The notes under the pieces are model-generated. The model had not been told where the DNA came from. It saw only the letters and a program-made list of their open reading frames with translations, and searched no databases. Shown piece after piece: positions 29,260 to 41,172 of a stretch of DNA of 64,000 nt (positions are counted from its first letter, which is position 1; each line of letters opens with the position of its first letter). The DNA is from Sphaerotilus mobilis (lineage in GTDB: Bacteria; Pseudomonadota; Gammaproteobacteria; Burkholderiales; Burkholderiaceae_C). Location of the stretch: contig NZ_SGWV01000013.1 of assembly GCF_004216565.1 (NCBI RefSeq), forward strand, positions 62,001 to 126,000, read 5' to 3'. A program made the position numbers and the translations under genes.

Positions 29260-30657
29260 TCAAGCCAGCCGCCGCAGCGGCGCGACGCCGGCCTGCAGCA
29301 GGCGGTGATCGGCGCCGATCGGGCGGATCTGGCCGTGGCCATCGGCGATCCCCATCGCCGCGAGCCAGTCTTCGAACTCGGGCGCGCGCTGCAGGCCCAG
29401 CAGGCGGCGCAGCACCAGGGCGTCGTGGAAGGAGGTGCTCTGGTAGTTCAGCATGACGTCGTCGGCACCGGGCACGCCCATGATGAAGCTCAGGCCGGCG
29501 GCGCCCAGCAGCGTCATCAGGGTGTCCATGTCGTCGGAGTCGGCCTCGGCGTGGTTGGTGTAGCAGACGTCGCAGCCCAATGGCACGCCCAGCAGCTTGC
29601 CGCAGAAGTGGTCCTCCAGGCCGGCGCGGATGATCTGCTTGCCGTCGTGCAGGTATTCCGGGCCGATGAAGCCGACCACCGTGTTGGTCAGCAGTGGCGA
29701 GAACGCGCGGGCGACGGCGTAGGCGCGCGCTTCGCAGGTCTGCTGGTCGACGCCGTGGTGGGCGCCGGCCGACAGCGCGCTGCCTTGGCCGGTCTCGAAA
29801 TACATGACGTTGTCGCCCAGCGTGCCGCGATGCAGCGACAGCGCCGCCTCGCGGGCCTCGTGCAGCATCGCCAGGTCGATGCCGAAGCTGCGGTTGGTGG
29901 CCTCGGTGCCGGCGATGGACTGGAACACCAGGTCGACCGGCGCGCCGGCCTCGACCATGCGCAGCGTCTGCGTCACATGGGTCAGCACGCAGCTCTGCGT
30001 CGGCACGTCCCAGGTCTGGATGACCTCGTCCAGCAGCTTGACCAGGTCGGTCAGCAAGGCGAGGTTGTCGCTCGCCGGGTTGATGCCGATGACCGCGTCG
30101 CCCGCGCCGTAGAGCAGCCCGTCCAGCACCGAGGCAGCGATGCCGGCCGGCGCGTCGGTCGGGTGGTTGGGCTGCAGCCGCACCGCCAGGTGGCCCGGCA
30201 GGCCGATGGTGTTGCGAAAGCGGGTGACGACGCGGCACTTGCGCGCCACCAGCATCAGGTCCTGCAGCCGCATCAGCTTGCTGACGGCGGCAACCATCTC
30301 CGGCGTCAGGCCCGGGCGCAGCGCGCTGAGCGCGGCCTCGTCGGCTGCGTCGCTGAGCAGCCAGTCGCGCCAGGCGCCGACCGTCAGGTGGGCGACCGGC
30401 GCGAAGGCCGCCGCGTCGTGGCTGTCGACGATCAGGCGCGTGACCTCGTCGTCCTCGTAGGGGATCAGCGCCTCGTCCAGGAAGCGCCGCAACGGCAGGT
30501 CCGCCAGACACATCTTGGCGGCCATGCGCTCGACCTCGCTGTCGGCCGCCAGCCCGGCCAGCGCGTCGCCGGAACGTGCCGGTGTGGCCTTGGCCATGAC
30601 GTCCTTCAGGTCACGGAAGACCCAGTTGCGGGTGCCGATGCGGTGCTGGTAGGGCAT
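29260..30657 (-). CDS. eutB: Ethanolamine ammonia-lyase, large subunit
   Basis: A 465-residue TIM-barrel subunit that holds the active site. Marks: NTIGLPGHLAVRLQPNHPTD, DAVIGINPASDN, FQSIAGTEATNRSFG, MYFETGQGSALSAGAHHGVDQ and GPEYLHDGKQI. ATG 30657 matches the family N-terminus (MPYQHRIGTRNWVF...). eutC follows. No reactivase (eutA), shell gene or ethanolamine permease is next to it in this window. Confidence 0.95.
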   Translation of the reverse strand: MPYQHRIGTRNWVFRDLKDVMAKATPARSGDALAGLAADSEVERMAAKMCLADLPLRRFLDEALIPYEDDEVTRLIVDSHDAAAFAPVAHLTVGAWRDWLLSDAADEAALSALRPGLTPEMVAAVSKLMRLQDLMLVARKCRVVTRFRNTIGLPGHLAVRLQPNHPTDAPAGIAASVLDGLLYGAGDAVIGINPASDNLALLTDLVKLLDEVIQTWDVPTQSCVLTHVTQTLRMVEAGAPVDLVFQSIAGTEATNRSFGIDLAMLHEAREAALSLHRGTLGDNVMYFETGQGSALSAGAHHGVDQQTCEARAYAVARAFSPLLTNTVVGFIGPEYLHDGKQIIRAGLEDHFCGKLLGVPLGCDVCYTNHAEADSDDMDTLMTLLGAAGLSFIMGVPGADDVMLNYQSTSFHDALVLRRLLGLQRAPEFEDWLAAMGIADGHGQIRPIGADHRLLQAGVAPLRRLA

Positions 30658-30834
30658 GTCGGGAGTCTGCCTTCGATCGGCCAGGGCGGCTGCGCAAGAC
30701 CCCATGTTGACGGGCCCGCCGGGACGCCGGCTATCCAGTCTTGGCAGTGCAGCGGCCGGCGGCATCGGGGATGACTCGGGCTGTTCATGGCCTGATGCTT
30801 GCATGACGCTGGGACACGTCCGAGGAGTCTGCCC

Positions 30835-31839
30835 ATGACACCGTCCCACGCCCCGAACCCTCCCGCAGCCGCGGTCGCCTTTGGCGTGCGGGTCGCACGC
30901 ACCGGCGACGTCGATGAGCAGGCCGCCCTGCTCGACGGCTGGAACCAGGGCTATGCCCAGCTCTCGGCCGGCCGCTTCGACGGCCAGATCGAAGAAGCGT
31001 GGCTGGACGGCGTGCACCTGTTCGTCGAATCGACCAGCCGCCGCCTGATGCAGCGCGGTGCGCTGGCGCCCGACCGCGTGGCGATCGGCCTGCCTCTGCA
31101 GCGGGGCCAGGGCCCGGCGGTGTTCTGTGGGGTCAGCGACTGGGGCCAGGGCGAAGCGGCGCGCTACTGCGGCTTCTCGGGCTCCGAGGGCTTCGAGTTC
31201 TACACGCCCGAAGGCCTCGCGATGGCGGGGCTGGAGCTGTCGCGCGACGAGCTGCTGGCGCTGGCGACCGACGACGAGCGCGAGCGCATCGAGCGCGTGG
31301 CCGCCCGCGCCGGCCTGCACCTCGCCGCGCCGGGCAGCGTCGCCGGCTTGCGCGACTTCATGCAGGGTGCCTTCGGCATGCTGCGCACACAGCCCGGCCT
31401 GCTCGACCAGGCGGCGCTGCGCGGCCAGCTGCGGCAGTCGGCCCTGTCGAACGCACTGGAAGCGCTGGTGCATGGTGCCGACGAGGCCGACGAGCCCGCC
31501 CCGCAGCGCGCCTGGCAACTGGTCGAAGGCGCGCGGGCGCTGGTCCAGCAAGAGGCCGAATCGCCGCTGACCGTCGCCCAGCTCTGCCTCACGCTGGGCG
31601 TCAGCCGGCGCACGTTGCAATCGGCCTTCCAGCAGGTGCTGGGCATGGCCCCGGCGGCGTTTTTGCGCGCGGTCCGGCTGGCCGGCGCCCGCCGCGCCCT
31701 GCGCGGTGCGGCGACCGTCACCGAGGCGGCGGCGCAATGGGGCTTCTGGCACTTCAGCCACTTCGCCCAGGACTTCCGCCGCATGTATGGCGAGCTGCCG
31801 TCACAGGCATGGCGGCGGATGCGCCAGCTGCGGCACTGA
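30835..31839 (+). CDS. eutR: AraC-family regulator of ethanolamine use (EutR-like)
   Basis: A 334-residue protein divergent from eutB. The C-terminal AraC-type double helix-turn-helix is at about 230-334 ([22 protein letters not shown] and [26 protein letters not shown]). GAGGAG precedes ATG 30835 by 7 bases. EutR in enterobacteria activates eut genes with ethanolamine and B12; the location supports the same role here. The 177-bp spacer to eutB presumably holds its binding sites. Confidence 0.85.
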   Translation: MTPSHAPNPPAAAVAFGVRVARTGDVDEQAALLDGWNQGYAQLSAGRFDGQIEEAWLDGVHLFVESTSRRLMQRGALAPDRVAIGLPLQRGQGPAVFCGVSDWGQGEAARYCGFSGSEGFEFYTPEGLAMAGLELSRDELLALATDDERERIERVAARAGLHLAAPGSVAGLRDFMQGAFGMLRTQPGLLDQAALRGQLRQSALSNALEALVHGADEADEPAPQRAWQLVEGARALVQQEAESPLTVAQLCLTLGVSRRTLQSAFQQVLGMAPAAFLRAVRLAGARRALRGAATVTEAAAQWGFWHFSHFAQDFRRMYGELPSQAWRRMRQLRH

Positions 31840-31909
31840 CCGTCGCCATCGCAAGGCCGCCCCGTGCACTGGCCGCAGGGTCACCCAGCCGGTCGGGATA
31901 ATCCGGCGT

Positions 31910-33064
31910 GTGGAAACCGCAACGAAGAAACATCGCGTCGTCGTCGGCCTATCCGGCGGCGTGGACTCGGCCGTCAGCGCCTGGCTGCTCAAGCAGCAGG
32001 GCCATGAGGTCGTTGGCCTGTTCATGAAGAACTGGGAAGACGATGACGACAGCGAGTACTGCTCGACCCGGCAGGACTGGCTGGACGCGGCCTCGGTGGC
32101 CGACGTGATCGGCATCGACATCGAGCACGTCAACTTCGCCGCCGACTACAAGGACCGCGTCTTCGCCGAGTTCCTGCGCGAGTACTCGGCCGGCCGCACG
32201 CCCAACCCGGACGTGCTGTGCAATGCCGAGATCAAGTTCAAGGCCTTCCTCGACCACGCCATGCGGCTGGGCGCCGAGCACATCGCCACCGGCCACTACG
32301 CCCGCGTGCGCCACGACCCGGCCAGCGGCGAGCACCAGCTGCTCAAGGGGCTGGACCCGCTCAAGGACCAGAGCTACTTCCTGCACCGGCTCAACCAGGC
32401 GCAGCTCGCCAAGACGATGTTTCCGGTTGGCGAACTGCCCAAGACCGAGGTGCGCCGCATCGCCGCCGAGATCGGTCTGCCGAACGCGCGCAAGAAGGAC
32501 TCGACCGGCATCTGCTTCATCGGCGAGCGGCCCTTCCGCGAGTTCCTCAACCGCTACCTGAGCCACCAGCCCGGCCCGATCAAGGACGACCGCGGCCGCA
32601 CGCTGGGCGAACACGTGGGCCTGAGCTTCTACACGCTGGGTCAGCGCAAGGGCATCGGCATCGGCGGCATCAAGGACAAGCGCGCGCCACGCGGCAGCGG
32701 CGACCACGCGCCGTGGTTCGTCGCCCGCAAGGACATGGCCAGCAACACGCTCTACATCGTGCAAGGCCATGACCACCCGTGGCTGCTGGCGCCGCGTCTG
32801 GCGGCGGCCGACATGAGCTGGGTTTCGGGCCGTGCGCCGCAGGTCGGTCTGGGCGCCGAGGGGGGGGCCGGCGGCCTGGCGGCCAAGACCCGCTACCGGC
32901 AAGAGGACGCCGCGTGCGCCATCACGGCGGTGGATGCGGACGGCCTGTCGCTCACCTTCGCCGAGGACCAATGGGCCGTCACGCCGGGCCAAAGCGTGGT
33001 GCTCTACCAGGGCGATGTCTGCCTGGGCGGGGCCGTGATCGCGGCGGCATTGCCCCAGTCTTGA
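31910..33064 (+). CDS. mnmA: tRNA 2-thiouridine(34) synthase
   Basis: A 384-residue enzyme that thiolates U34 of tRNA Lys, Glu and Gln. It starts with GTG (31910), giving [20 protein letters not shown]. Motifs: P-loop SGGVDS, catalytic Cys of NPDVLCN and the second Cys of [13 protein letters not shown] short Gly-rich insert ([13 protein letters not shown]) lies in the C-terminal domain, encoded by a run of G bases. There is no Shine-Dalgarno; a GATAAT box ends 7 bp before the GTG. Confidence 0.93.
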   Translation: METATKKHRVVVGLSGGVDSAVSAWLLKQQGHEVVGLFMKNWEDDDDSEYCSTRQDWLDAASVADVIGIDIEHVNFAADYKDRVFAEFLREYSAGRTPNPDVLCNAEIKFKAFLDHAMRLGAEHIATGHYARVRHDPASGEHQLLKGLDPLKDQSYFLHRLNQAQLAKTMFPVGELPKTEVRRIAAEIGLPNARKKDSTGICFIGERPFREFLNRYLSHQPGPIKDDRGRTLGEHVGLSFYTLGQRKGIGIGGIKDKRAPRGSGDHAPWFVARKDMASNTLYIVQGHDHPWLLAPRLAAADMSWVSGRAPQVGLGAEGGAGGLAAKTRYRQEDAACAITAVDADGLSLTFAEDQWAVTPGQSVVLYQGDVCLGGAVIAAALPQS

Positions 33065-33160
33065 CCGGAGTCAATCCGGGACGGGCGAGACCCGGCGGAT
33101 GTGGGGTGAATGTCATCGGCCTTGATCCACGGCATTGCGGCGCGCTTTGCTTGTCGGTAT

Positions 33161-33171
33161 TGTCCTGGACA
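33161..33171. promoter_or_regulatory. Short palindrome upstream of the GGDEF-EAL gene
   Basis: TGTCCTGGACA is a perfect 11-bp palindrome 90 bp before the start codon of the cyclic-di-GMP gene. It could be an operator half-pair; no regulator is adjacent, so this is only a candidate. Confidence 0.25.
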
Positions 33172-33260
33172 GATTGGTTCGGGCGGCGATGGCCGTCCTG
33201 GCCCGGTCCGCTCCTTGCCTGATCCCTCGCAAGGCCCTCTCGGCAACCGTGGAGGTCGAC

Positions 33261-35489
33261 ATGGACGTGTCACCCATCACCGTCGATGAATGGCATCGCC
33301 TGGCCAACCTGCATCGGCTGCGCGTCCTGGACACCAGCCCGGAGCCGGCCTTTGATGCGCTGGTCGACGCGGCGGCTGGTGCGCTGCGGATGCCGGTGGC
33401 GATGGTCAGCCTGATCGACGCCGATCGGCAGTGGTTCAAGGCCAGTCGCGGCATGGGCGAGACCACCCAGACCTCGCGCGAGATCGCCTTCTGCGGCCAT
33501 GTGGTGGCCCGCGGCGAACCGCTGATCGTGCCGGACGCGCGGCTCGATGCGCGCTTTGCCGACAACCCGCTGGTGACGGGCGAGCCCCACATCTGCTTCT
33601 ATGCCGGCGCCCCGCTGCGTCTGGCCGATGGCTCCTGCGTGGGGGCGCTGTGTGTCATCGACCAGGTGCCCAGGCAACTCGACGCGTCGGGTCTGGCGGT
33701 GCTGTGCGACCTGGCGCGTGTGGTCGTGCATGCGCTCGAAGCCCGGCTCTTGCGGGTGCTGGAGCACGAGACCCGCCACGCCTTGCAGCGCAGCGAGGAG
33801 ACCTTCCGCCTGCTGGCTGAGAACACCACCGACGGCCTGGCCATCTACGAGGACGGCGCGATCCGCTACACCTCGCCGTCCTACGCCCGCATGATGGGCG
33901 ACGAGGCCGCCGTGGGCCTCGGCGGACGGTCCCGGGAGGTCATGCTCGAACGTGTCCATCCCGATGACCGCGCGAACGTGTCCGAGGCGGTGCGCGTGGC
34001 CCTCGAACGGCGCTTGCCGCACCAGGTCTACAGCTACCGCATCCGCCATGGGCGGGGTCACTATTTCTGGCGCGAGGATTCGACCCGCTTTGTCTACCGC
34101 AGCGACGGCTCGCCCGAGCGGGCCTACATCGTCTGTCGCGACATCACCCAGCGCAAGGTTGACGAGGCGCGGATCGCCCACCTCTCCTTGCACGACACCC
34201 TGACCGGTCTGCCCAACCGCCTGCACATCCAGCGCAGCTTCGATGCCTTGTGCGAGCGCCTGGTTCGCCAGCACCACCGTGGGGCCTTGCTGTTGCTGGA
34301 CATCGACCAGTTCAAGGAACTCAACGACACCCGTGGCCACGATGTCGGGGACGAGCTGTTGCGGCAATGGGCCCGCCGGCTGGAGACCGGGGTCGATGGC
34401 CTGACCGCCGGCCGGCTGGGGGGCGACGAGTTCATCGTGCTGGTCGACCTGGGCAGCCTGGGTGGGGATGACTGGAGCGACGCAGAGGTGCCCGGCCGGG
34501 CATCGGCGCTGGGGGCGCGCCTGCTGCGTCTGCTGGCCGAACCGCTGACGGGCGCGCTGACGCCGCACCGCGCCACGGCCAGCATGGGCGTGGTCCTGCT
34601 GCCCGGTGCGCAGATCAGCTTTGACCGCGCCATCCAGCAGGCCGACATCGCGATGTACGAAGCCAAGTCGGCCGGCCGGGACACCTTGCGGCTCTACACG
34701 CCCGCGCTGGAAGAGCGTCTGGCCGAACGCATCGCCTGCGGTCTGGCCCTGCGCCGCGCCGTCCCCGACGGCCAGTTGCGCCTGCACTACCAGCCGCTGG
34801 TCGACCGCGACGGGCGGTGCATGGCCCATGAGGCCCTGGTGCGCTGGCAGCACCCGGCGCGGGGGCTGCTGGGGCCGGCCGAGTTCATCGGACTGGCCGA
34901 GGCGACCGGCCTGATCGACGAGATCGGCCTGTGGGTGCTGGAGCAGGCCTGCAGCCAGCTGGCCGCCTGGCGGGCCTTGCCCGATCGCGCCCACCTGAGC
35001 GTGTCCGTCAACGTCAGCGCGGTCCAGTTGCGCCATCCGGAGATCGTCGAGCGCATCGCCTCGGTGCTGCGCCGCAGCGGCGCGCCGGCCAACCGGCTGA
35101 CGCTGGAGCTGACCGAGTCGGTGCTGCAGCACGACGTCGACGACGTCATCCGCAAGCTGCAGGCCTTGCGCCGCATGGGCATCGGCCTCGCCCTGGACGA
35201 CTTCGGCACCGGCTACTCCTCGCTGAGCTATCTGCAGCGCCTGCCGCTGAGCGCGGTCAAGATCGACCGGTCCTTCATCCGCGACATCGATGCCGATGGC
35301 CGTGACGAGGCGATCGCCCGCACCATCGTTCAACTGGCCAGCACGCTGGGCCTGCGCGTGGTGGCCGAAGGGGTCGAGACCCGCAGCCAGTTCGAGCGGG
35401 TGTCGGCGCTGGGCTGCGACGCGTTCCAGGGCTACCTGTTCGGACGTCCTCAGGCGCTTGGCGAGAACGTGTTGTCAGACCCGCCCTGA
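33261..35489 (+). CDS. GAF-PAS-GGDEF-EAL cyclic-di-GMP signalling protein
   Basis: A 742-residue cytoplasmic protein: GAF (about 20-165), PAS with PAC (about 180-300), GGDEF (about 305-475) and EAL (about 490-735). GGAGG precedes ATG 33261. The cyclase motif GGDEF is intact, with DTLTGLPNR upstream; I see no RxxD inhibitory site before it. The EAL part is intact too (EALVRW, NVSAVQL, ELTES, DDFGTGYSS, EGVET), so it may both make and degrade c-di-GMP, or use GGDEF as a GTP sensor. No membrane segment. Confidence 0.92.
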   Translation: MDVSPITVDEWHRLANLHRLRVLDTSPEPAFDALVDAAAGALRMPVAMVSLIDADRQWFKASRGMGETTQTSREIAFCGHVVARGEPLIVPDARLDARFADNPLVTGEPHICFYAGAPLRLADGSCVGALCVIDQVPRQLDASGLAVLCDLARVVVHALEARLLRVLEHETRHALQRSEETFRLLAENTTDGLAIYEDGAIRYTSPSYARMMGDEAAVGLGGRSREVMLERVHPDDRANVSEAVRVALERRLPHQVYSYRIRHGRGHYFWREDSTRFVYRSDGSPERAYIVCRDITQRKVDEARIAHLSLHDTLTGLPNRLHIQRSFDALCERLVRQHHRGALLLLDIDQFKELNDTRGHDVGDELLRQWARRLETGVDGLTAGRLGGDEFIVLVDLGSLGGDDWSDAEVPGRASALGARLLRLLAEPLTGALTPHRATASMGVVLLPGAQISFDRAIQQADIAMYEAKSAGRDTLRLYTPALEERLAERIACGLALRRAVPDGQLRLHYQPLVDRDGRCMAHEALVRWQHPARGLLGPAEFIGLAEATGLIDEIGLWVLEQACSQLAAWRALPDRAHLSVSVNVSAVQLRHPEIVERIASVLRRSGAPANRLTLELTESVLQHDVDDVIRKLQALRRMGIGLALDDFGTGYSSLSYLQRLPLSAVKIDRSFIRDIDADGRDEAIARTIVQLASTLGLRVVAEGVETRSQFERVSALGCDAFQGYLFGRPQALGENVLSDPP

Positions 35490-35602
35490 GGCGGGAGCCC
35501 GCCGCGACAGCGTTCGCGGCGCCGAAGGACTTGTGCGCACAGCGAACTTTCGGCGCTGCCTGGCACCCCCGGCGCTACGCTTCCTTGACCTGACGCAGGT
35601 TG

Positions 35603-37659
<2,057 letters not shown>

Positions 37660-37660
37660 C

Positions 37661-38245
37661 TCAGGCGGCGGCAGGGCCTTCGGCCGCGTCGACGTCGGCA
37701 TAGACCACCGCCGCAGGCAGCTCCAGCTCGACGCTGGCCAGGTGCACGGTCTGGCCGGTGTCGAAGGGGTACAGCACCCACAGGCCATCGGCGCCCTTGC
37801 GGTAGACCTCGCTGCGGCGCCGGGCTAGGTCGACGATCAGGAACTCGCGCAGGCTGTCGACCTGCCGGTAGGCGCTGAACTTGTCGCCCCGGTCGTAGGC
37901 GGCGGTCGACGGCGACAGCACCTCGACCAGCAGCAGCGGCTCGCGCTTGTCCTGCCGCCGCTCGCGATCGGCGGCGCTGCAGGTCACCAGCACGTCCGGG
38001 AAGAAGGACGCGTTGGCCGCGTCGACCCGCAGCTTCATGTCGGCCATGTAGGTGCGGCACGGCGAGTCGCGCAGGTGCTGGCGCAGGGCGACAGCGATGT
38101 TGAGGCAGATGGTGACGTGGTGGTCCTCCGCGCCGGCCATGTCGAAGATCTCGCCGCCGATGAACTCGTGCTTCTCGGGCTGGGTCGCCTCCCAGGCCAG
38201 GAACTCGTCCAGCGTCATCGCGGCTTGTTGGTCGAGCGCGCTCAT
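37661..38245 (-). CDS. Uma2-family (DUF820) PD-(D/E)XK nuclease-like protein
   Basis: A 194-residue protein with the Uma2 core: EFIGGEIFDMAG, ADMKLRV, FFPDVLVTC (Asp) and LLLVEVLSPSTAAYDRGDKFSAYR (Glu-x-Leu and Lys). These carry the restriction-endonuclease-like active site. The role is unknown; the family often occurs in many copies in cyanobacteria and some Proteobacteria. One base separates its stop from the pobA stop (convergent). Confidence 0.85.
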   Translation of the reverse strand: MSALDQQAAMTLDEFLAWEATQPEKHEFIGGEIFDMAGAEDHHVTICLNIAVALRQHLRDSPCRTYMADMKLRVDAANASFFPDVLVTCSAADRERRQDKREPLLLVEVLSPSTAAYDRGDKFSAYRQVDSLREFLIVDLARRRSEVYRKGADGLWVLYPFDTGQTVHLASVELELPAAVVYADVDAAEGPAAA

Positions 38246-38307
38246 CGTCGATCTCCCGAGGGTGTGTGGCAGCATAAGTCTGCCTCCTCAGACGCTTGAC
38301 GCCCGCC

Positions 38308-40128
38308 ATGCCCGCACCCTTACCCGCGTCGCCCACCCCGCCGCCCCGCTGGCCAGGCAGGCTGGCAAGCCTGTTGGGCGACTGGGTGCTGGAGGTTGAC
38401 CGGGCCACGCTGCGCAGTGACCTTCAGGCGGCCTTGCTGGGGGCCTTGCTGGTCTTGCCACAGGGCATCGCGTTTGCCGCGCTGGCCGGTCTGCCGGCGC
38501 AATACGGGTTGTATTCGGCGGTGGTGCCGTGCATCGTGGCGGCGCTGGCCGGATCGAGCCGGCAGGTGATGAGCGGGCCCACCAACGCCAACTCGCTGGC
38601 GCTCGCCGCGATGCTGGCGCCCTTGGCGGTGACCGGGTCGGCCCATTACATCGAGCTGGCGCTGATGGTCACGCTGATGGTGGGCGCGATCCAGCTCGGC
38701 GTCGGTGCGATGCGGCTGGGCCGGCTGGCCGACTTCATCTCGCCGGCTGCGCTGCTGGGCTTCACCTCCGGCGCGGCGCTGCTGATCGGCGTGCATGCGC
38801 TGCGTGACGCGACCGAGTCCGGCGTGCCGGCCGGCATGGGCGCGGCTCGCACGGTGTGGGCCCTGTTGTCGACGCTGTCGGCGAGCCATCCGCTGGCGCT
38901 GGCCGTGGCTGCCTTGGCGCTGCTGGGCGCCTGGGCGTCGCGCCACATCTGGCCGCGTTGCCCGCACCTGCTGATCGGTCTGGTGCTGGCCAGTGCGGCG
39001 GGTGTGCTGGCGCAGGCGCTGCTGGCCGGACGTGTGGCGCCGCTGGTCGTCACGGGCACCTTGCCCCATCCGTGGCCGAGCCTGCACCTGCCGCAGGTGA
39101 GCTGGGCCGAAGGGGTCGAGCTGTTCGACAAGGCGCTGGCGCTCTCGGTGATCGCACTGGGCCAGTCGCTGTCGATCGCCAAGGTGCTGGCCGCGCGTTC
39201 GGGCCAGCGGCTGGACGTCAACCGCGAGTTTGTCGGCCAGGGCTTGTCCAACCTGGTCGGTGGCGTGATGCAGTGCTACCTGTCCTGCGGCTCGCTCAAC
39301 CGCTCCTTGCCCAACCTGCAGGCCGGTGCGCGCACGCCGCTGGCCGCCGTCGGATCGGCCCTGCTGCTGCTGGTGCTGGTGGCGCTGCTGGCCGACGCGC
39401 TGGCGCAGATCCCGCGTGCGGCCATCGCCGGGCTGTTACTGGTGGTGGCTGCGTCACTGCTGGACCTGTCGGCTTGGCGGCGCCTCTGGCGCATCGACCG
39501 GGCCGAGGCCGGCGTCGCGCTGGCGACCCTGCTGGCGACCCTGACCTTGCGGCTGGAGAGCGCCATCCTGCTCGGCGCCGGGCTGTCGCTGCTGGTCTAT
39601 CTCTACCGCAGCTCGCGCCCGGCGATGCGGCTGATGGGCTTCGACCGGACGGGGCCCGAGCGCCGCTTTGTCGTCCGCGCCGACACGCCCGGCGCGCTGC
39701 CGGCCTGTCCGCAGCTGCACCTGCTGCGCATGGAGGGTTCGATCTTCTTCGGCGCGGCGTCGCACGTCGACGCCCAGTTGCATGCCTTGCGCCAGGCGCC
39801 CAGCCCGGAGCAGGCACCCCGACACCTGCTGGTCATGGCCAAGAGCATGAACTCGCTGGACGCGGCGGGTGCCGAGGTCTGGGAACACGAGCTGCGCGAA
39901 CGCCGGGCGATGGGCGGTGACCTGCACTTCCATCGTCCACGCCCGCAGGTCCTTGCGCTGTGGCAGCGCAGCGGCTTCCTCGACCGACTCGGTCCCGGCC
40001 ATGTGCATGCCGACAAGCAGGTGGCGCTGGCGGCCATCCACCCGACCCTGGACCCGGCGATCTGCGCGCGCTGTCAGGTGCGGGTGTTCCGGGAATGCCA
40101 GCAGGACGACCCCGGCGCGGCGATCTGA
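38308..40128 (+). CDS. SulP-family anion transporter with STAS domain
   Basis: A 606-residue protein with about 11-12 membrane helices (about 40-440), including the SulP signature region LVLPQGIAFAALAGLPAQYGLY and GPTNANSLA, followed by a STAS domain (about 465-565). Substrates in the family include sulfate, bicarbonate and dicarboxylates; nothing here narrows it. The tail after STAS has two Cys-containing turns (ICARCQVRVFRECQQDD). ATG 38308 is used; an upstream TTG is possible. Confidence 0.9.
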   Translation: MPAPLPASPTPPPRWPGRLASLLGDWVLEVDRATLRSDLQAALLGALLVLPQGIAFAALAGLPAQYGLYSAVVPCIVAALAGSSRQVMSGPTNANSLALAAMLAPLAVTGSAHYIELALMVTLMVGAIQLGVGAMRLGRLADFISPAALLGFTSGAALLIGVHALRDATESGVPAGMGAARTVWALLSTLSASHPLALAVAALALLGAWASRHIWPRCPHLLIGLVLASAAGVLAQALLAGRVAPLVVTGTLPHPWPSLHLPQVSWAEGVELFDKALALSVIALGQSLSIAKVLAARSGQRLDVNREFVGQGLSNLVGGVMQCYLSCGSLNRSLPNLQAGARTPLAAVGSALLLLVLVALLADALAQIPRAAIAGLLLVVAASLLDLSAWRRLWRIDRAEAGVALATLLATLTLRLESAILLGAGLSLLVYLYRSSRPAMRLMGFDRTGPERRFVVRADTPGALPACPQLHLLRMEGSIFFGAASHVDAQLHALRQAPSPEQAPRHLLVMAKSMNSLDAAGAEVWEHELRERRAMGGDLHFHRPRPQVLALWQRSGFLDRLGPGHVHADKQVALAAIHPTLDPAICARCQVRVFRECQQDDPGAAI

Positions 40129-40223
40129 ATGGATCCGGCCGACGACGGGCCGACCACGGGCCGACCACGCGTCGTATTCCCCGTGGTGACGGGGGAGTGC
40201 GGCCATTCTGGGAACATCGCCAC

Positions 40224-41126
40224 ATGGTCCTGAAAACGCTCATGCGGTCGTTGCGCCGCCTCATCCGACCCGCCGGTCTGCTGACGCTGACCTTGATGGG
40301 CGCGGCCGTCACGGTTGGTTGCGCCAGCCTCGACGAGCGCCAGCGGGCCTGGATCTTCCAGCCCGGCAAGGCGACCTGGGGCGGTGGTGCGGTGGCGGCT
40401 GACGGCATGGACGAGGTCTGGATCGACTACCGCGACACGCAGGACCGGCCGGTGCGCCTGAACGGCCTCTGGCTGGACCAGCCGCAGGCCGACGCGCCCG
40501 TGCTGCTCTACCTGCACGGCGCCCGCTGGAACGTGCGCAGCAGCGCGATGCGCATGCGCCGGCTGCACAGCCTGGGCTATGCGGTGCTGGGCATCGACTA
40601 CCGCGGCTTCGGTCTGAGCACCGACGAGCTGCCGTCCGAACAGAGCGCCATCGAGGACGCCCGCGCCGCCTGGGACTGGCTGGCGCGCGAGCGGCCCGGC
40701 CGCAGCCGCACGGTTTTTGGTCACTCGCTGGGCGGCGCCATCGCGGTCGCGCTGGCCGCTCAGGTCGACGACGAGGCCGGCGTGATCGTCGAAGGCACCT
40801 TCACCTCCATCCCCGATGTGGTGTCCTCGTTCCGCTGGGGCTGGCTGCCGGTCGGCCCGCTGATCACGCAGCGTTTCGAGGCCGTCGAGCAGGTCGACCG
40901 CATCGGCTCACCGCTGCTGGTCGTCCATGGCAGCGAGGACCGCCTGATCCCGCCCGAGCTGGGACGGGCCTTGTACGAACGCGCCCGCGAGCCCAAGCGC
41001 TACGTGCTGGTCGAGGGCGGCTCGCACCACAACACCAACGCCGTCGGCCTGGACCGCTACCGCGAGGCGGTGGCCGAGCTGTTCGGTCTGGCCGCACCGG
41101 CGGACAGCCCGGGCGCTGCGCGCTGA
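40224..41126 (+). CDS. Lipoprotein alpha/beta-hydrolase
   Basis: A 300-residue protein with a lipoprotein-type signal (hydrophobic stretch ending GAAVTVGC, Cys about 34) and an alpha/beta-hydrolase fold: LLYLHGARWNVRSS oxyanion region, nucleophile GHSLGG, Asp in HGSEDRLIP and His in GGSHHNT. It resembles the BAAT/BEM46-like serine hydrolases. The natural substrate is unknown. It follows the SulP gene by 95 bp. Confidence 0.82.
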   Translation: MVLKTLMRSLRRLIRPAGLLTLTLMGAAVTVGCASLDERQRAWIFQPGKATWGGGAVAADGMDEVWIDYRDTQDRPVRLNGLWLDQPQADAPVLLYLHGARWNVRSSAMRMRRLHSLGYAVLGIDYRGFGLSTDELPSEQSAIEDARAAWDWLARERPGRSRTVFGHSLGGAIAVALAAQVDDEAGVIVEGTFTSIPDVVSSFRWGWLPVGPLITQRFEAVEQVDRIGSPLLVVHGSEDRLIPPELGRALYERAREPKRYVLVEGGSHHNTNAVGLDRYREAVAELFGLAAPADSPGAAR

Positions 41127-41172
41127 GCGCTGGGCCAGCGGCGCGCAGACGGGCGCTGCTAAGGTCACGACC

